Assembly: GCA_029884515.1 (NCBI GenBank)
Contig: JAOUHR010000132.1
Location: 1 to 5,964, forward strand
Length of the DNA stretch: 5,964 nt
Direction of reading: 5' to 3'
Source of the DNA: Gemmatimonadota bacterium
GTDB lineage: Bacteria; Gemmatimonadota; Gemmatimonadetes; Gemmatimonadales; Gemmatimonadaceae
Positions within the stretch are counted from its first letter, which is position 1, and every line of letters begins with the position of its first letter. Of the stretch, positions 5,412-5,964 are shown piece after piece. The notes beneath the pieces are model-generated. The model made no database searches and was not told the DNA's origin. It saw only the letters and a program-made list of their open reading frames with translations. The position numbers were made by a program, and so were the translations under genes.

Positions 5412-5964
5412 CAATCGTGTCCGGACTGGGTGAGGGCGAGCACGAGTTCGCGCTCCCGCGCCGTGAGGGGACGGGAGGCGCCCGAAGCCAATGCACCGAG
5501 CTGCACGGGACCGAACGCGGTGCGCACGAGGCGGAGCACCTCGAGGCCGACCGCCTCGCAGAGCCGGCGAACCTCGCGCGTGCGCCCCTCGCGGATGACG
5601 AGCGAGAGGTCCCACGTCCGCGGCCGGTCCCCCGGCGAGACCTGCACGGACTCGGGTGTCACGAGGCCGTCCTCGAGTTCCACGCCCGCACGGATCTGGG
5701 CGGCGGCCTGCTTCACCGACCCGCGCACGGTGGCGACATAGCTCCGTTGCACCCCGGTGCTGGGGTGCGTGAGCCGATGCGCGGCCTCGCCGTCGGTGGT
5801 GAGGAGCAGCACGCCTTCGGTCATGTAGTCGAGGCGCCCCACGTAGGTGAGCCCGGGTTCCGGAGGCACGAAGGCGAACACGGTGTCGCGCCCCTCGGGA
5901 TCGCTGCGCGTGGTAAGTACGCCGGGCGGCTTGTTGAGCACGAACCAGCGGGTGGCGACGGGCT
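5411..5964 (-). CDS. rluB: rRNA pseudouridine synthase, RsuA/RluB family (5' end outside window)
   Basis: This enzyme isomerises a specific uridine in ribosomal RNA to pseudouridine in the cytosol. The 183 visible residues are the catalytic part. They open with RWFVLNKPPGVLTT, followed by the RSDPEGRDTVF stretch typical of RluB-like members. The catalytic motif GRLDYMTEGVLLLTTDG follows, with the presumed nucleophile Asp at visible residue 45. The C-terminal block TREVRRLCEAVGLEVLRLVR also fits the family. The frame stays open to the window edge through PVATRWF, so the GTG at 5941 is an internal Val codon and not the start. The N-terminal S4 RNA-binding domain should lie beyond 5964. Its TGA shares one base with the moxR ATG (TGATG at 5413-5409), which suggests translational coupling. 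Family assignment is firm. The target (23S U2605 for RluB or 16S U516 for RsuA in E. coli) is an inference, so the symbol is provisional. Confidence 0.92.
   Translation of the reverse strand, partial: PVATRWFVLNKPPGVLTTRSDPEGRDTVFAFVPPEPGLTYVGRLDYMTEGVLLLTTDGEAAHRLTHPSTGVQRSYVATVRGSVKQAAAQIRAGVELEDGLVTPESVQVSPGDRPRTWDLSLVIREGRTREVRRLCEAVGLEVLRLVRTAFGPVQLGALASGASRPLTARERELVLALTQSGHD

Noticed and set aside
4459..5496. Second minus-strand frame through moxR ending in the mini-ORF
   Set aside because: The upstream part is an out-of-frame shadow of MoxR (Arg/Ala/Gly-rich). Only the final 13 codons, which begin with their own ATG and Shine-Dalgarno-like site, are kept as a tentative coupling ORF.
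5412..5615. Longer N-terminus for MoxR starting near 5615
   Set aside because: The extra 68 residues are Arg/Pro-rich, lie wholly inside rluB in another frame and match nothing in MoxR proteins. The ATG at 5411 gives a typical N-terminus and family-normal length.
4545..5741. Plus-strand open frame of 398 codons antisense to moxR and rluB
   Set aside because: The product is rich in His, Arg and Glu with no domain, opposite genes with full catalytic motifs. It is a GC-rich shadow.
5939..5941. GTG at 5941 as the start of the pseudouridine synthase
   Set aside because: The frame stays open to the window edge and the upstream codons PVATRWF continue the conserved RWFVLNKP region, so this GTG encodes an internal Val.
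1..5964. RNA genes, CRISPR arrays, insertion sequences, terminators or promoters
   Set aside because: The minus strand is coding from edge to edge. I saw no tRNA-like cloverleaf, spaced repeats, transposase motifs, inverted-repeat ends, hairpin plus T-run, or convincing -35/-10 pair.

Overview
The window comes from a GC-rich bacterial chromosome, by eye about 70% G+C, with third positions almost all G or C. All real genes lie on the minus strand and read from high to low coordinates as one packed operon. Signal-peptide, periplasmic and inner-membrane segments suggest a Gram-negative (diderm) host. Gene order and the wording of the DUF58 core are compatible with Gemmatimonadota or a similar GC-rich phylum, but the taxon is an inference and not proven from this window.

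In transcription order the layout is: (1) the 3' part of an RsuA/RluB-type rRNA pseudouridine synthase (5964-5411, 5' end outside the window); (2) a MoxR-family AAA+ ATPase (5411-4455); (3) a possible 12-codon coupling ORF built on a 12-bp tandem repeat (4458-4420); (4) a soluble DUF58 protein with a VWA-like metal site (4423-3491); (5) a single-pass membrane protein with an exported N-terminal domain, in the slot of BatD/DUF4381-like proteins (3494-2571); (6) BatA, a membrane-anchored VWA protein (2571-1582); (7) an uninterrupted reading frame from 1585 to base 1 that joins a BatB-type VWA protein to a BatC-type TPR protein and runs off the left edge. Every junction overlaps by 1 or 4 bases (TGATG, ATGA or GTGA), or is bridged by the mini-ORF. 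There is no intergenic gap, internal terminator or internal promoter that I can see.

This is a MoxR-Bat ('Bacteroides aerotolerance') locus. MoxR ATPases are thought to act as chaperones that remodel VWA-domain partners. Here the ATPase and DUF58 protein have no membrane segments and should be cytosolic. By the positive-inside rule, the VWA domains of BatA and BatB and the TPR part face the periplasm. The BatD-like protein has both a periplasmic and a cytosolic domain and could link the two sides. The cell-level role of Bat systems remains unsettled.

The system is known, so I do not claim a new one. The most distinctive local features are the BatB-BatC fusion with a signal-peptide-like segment kept at the junction, the mini-ORF/tandem repeat between moxR and DUF58, the coupling of an rRNA-modification gene to moxR, and a Thr-to-Ser change in the BatB metal site. 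The long plus-strand open frames are GC-rich antisense shadows.
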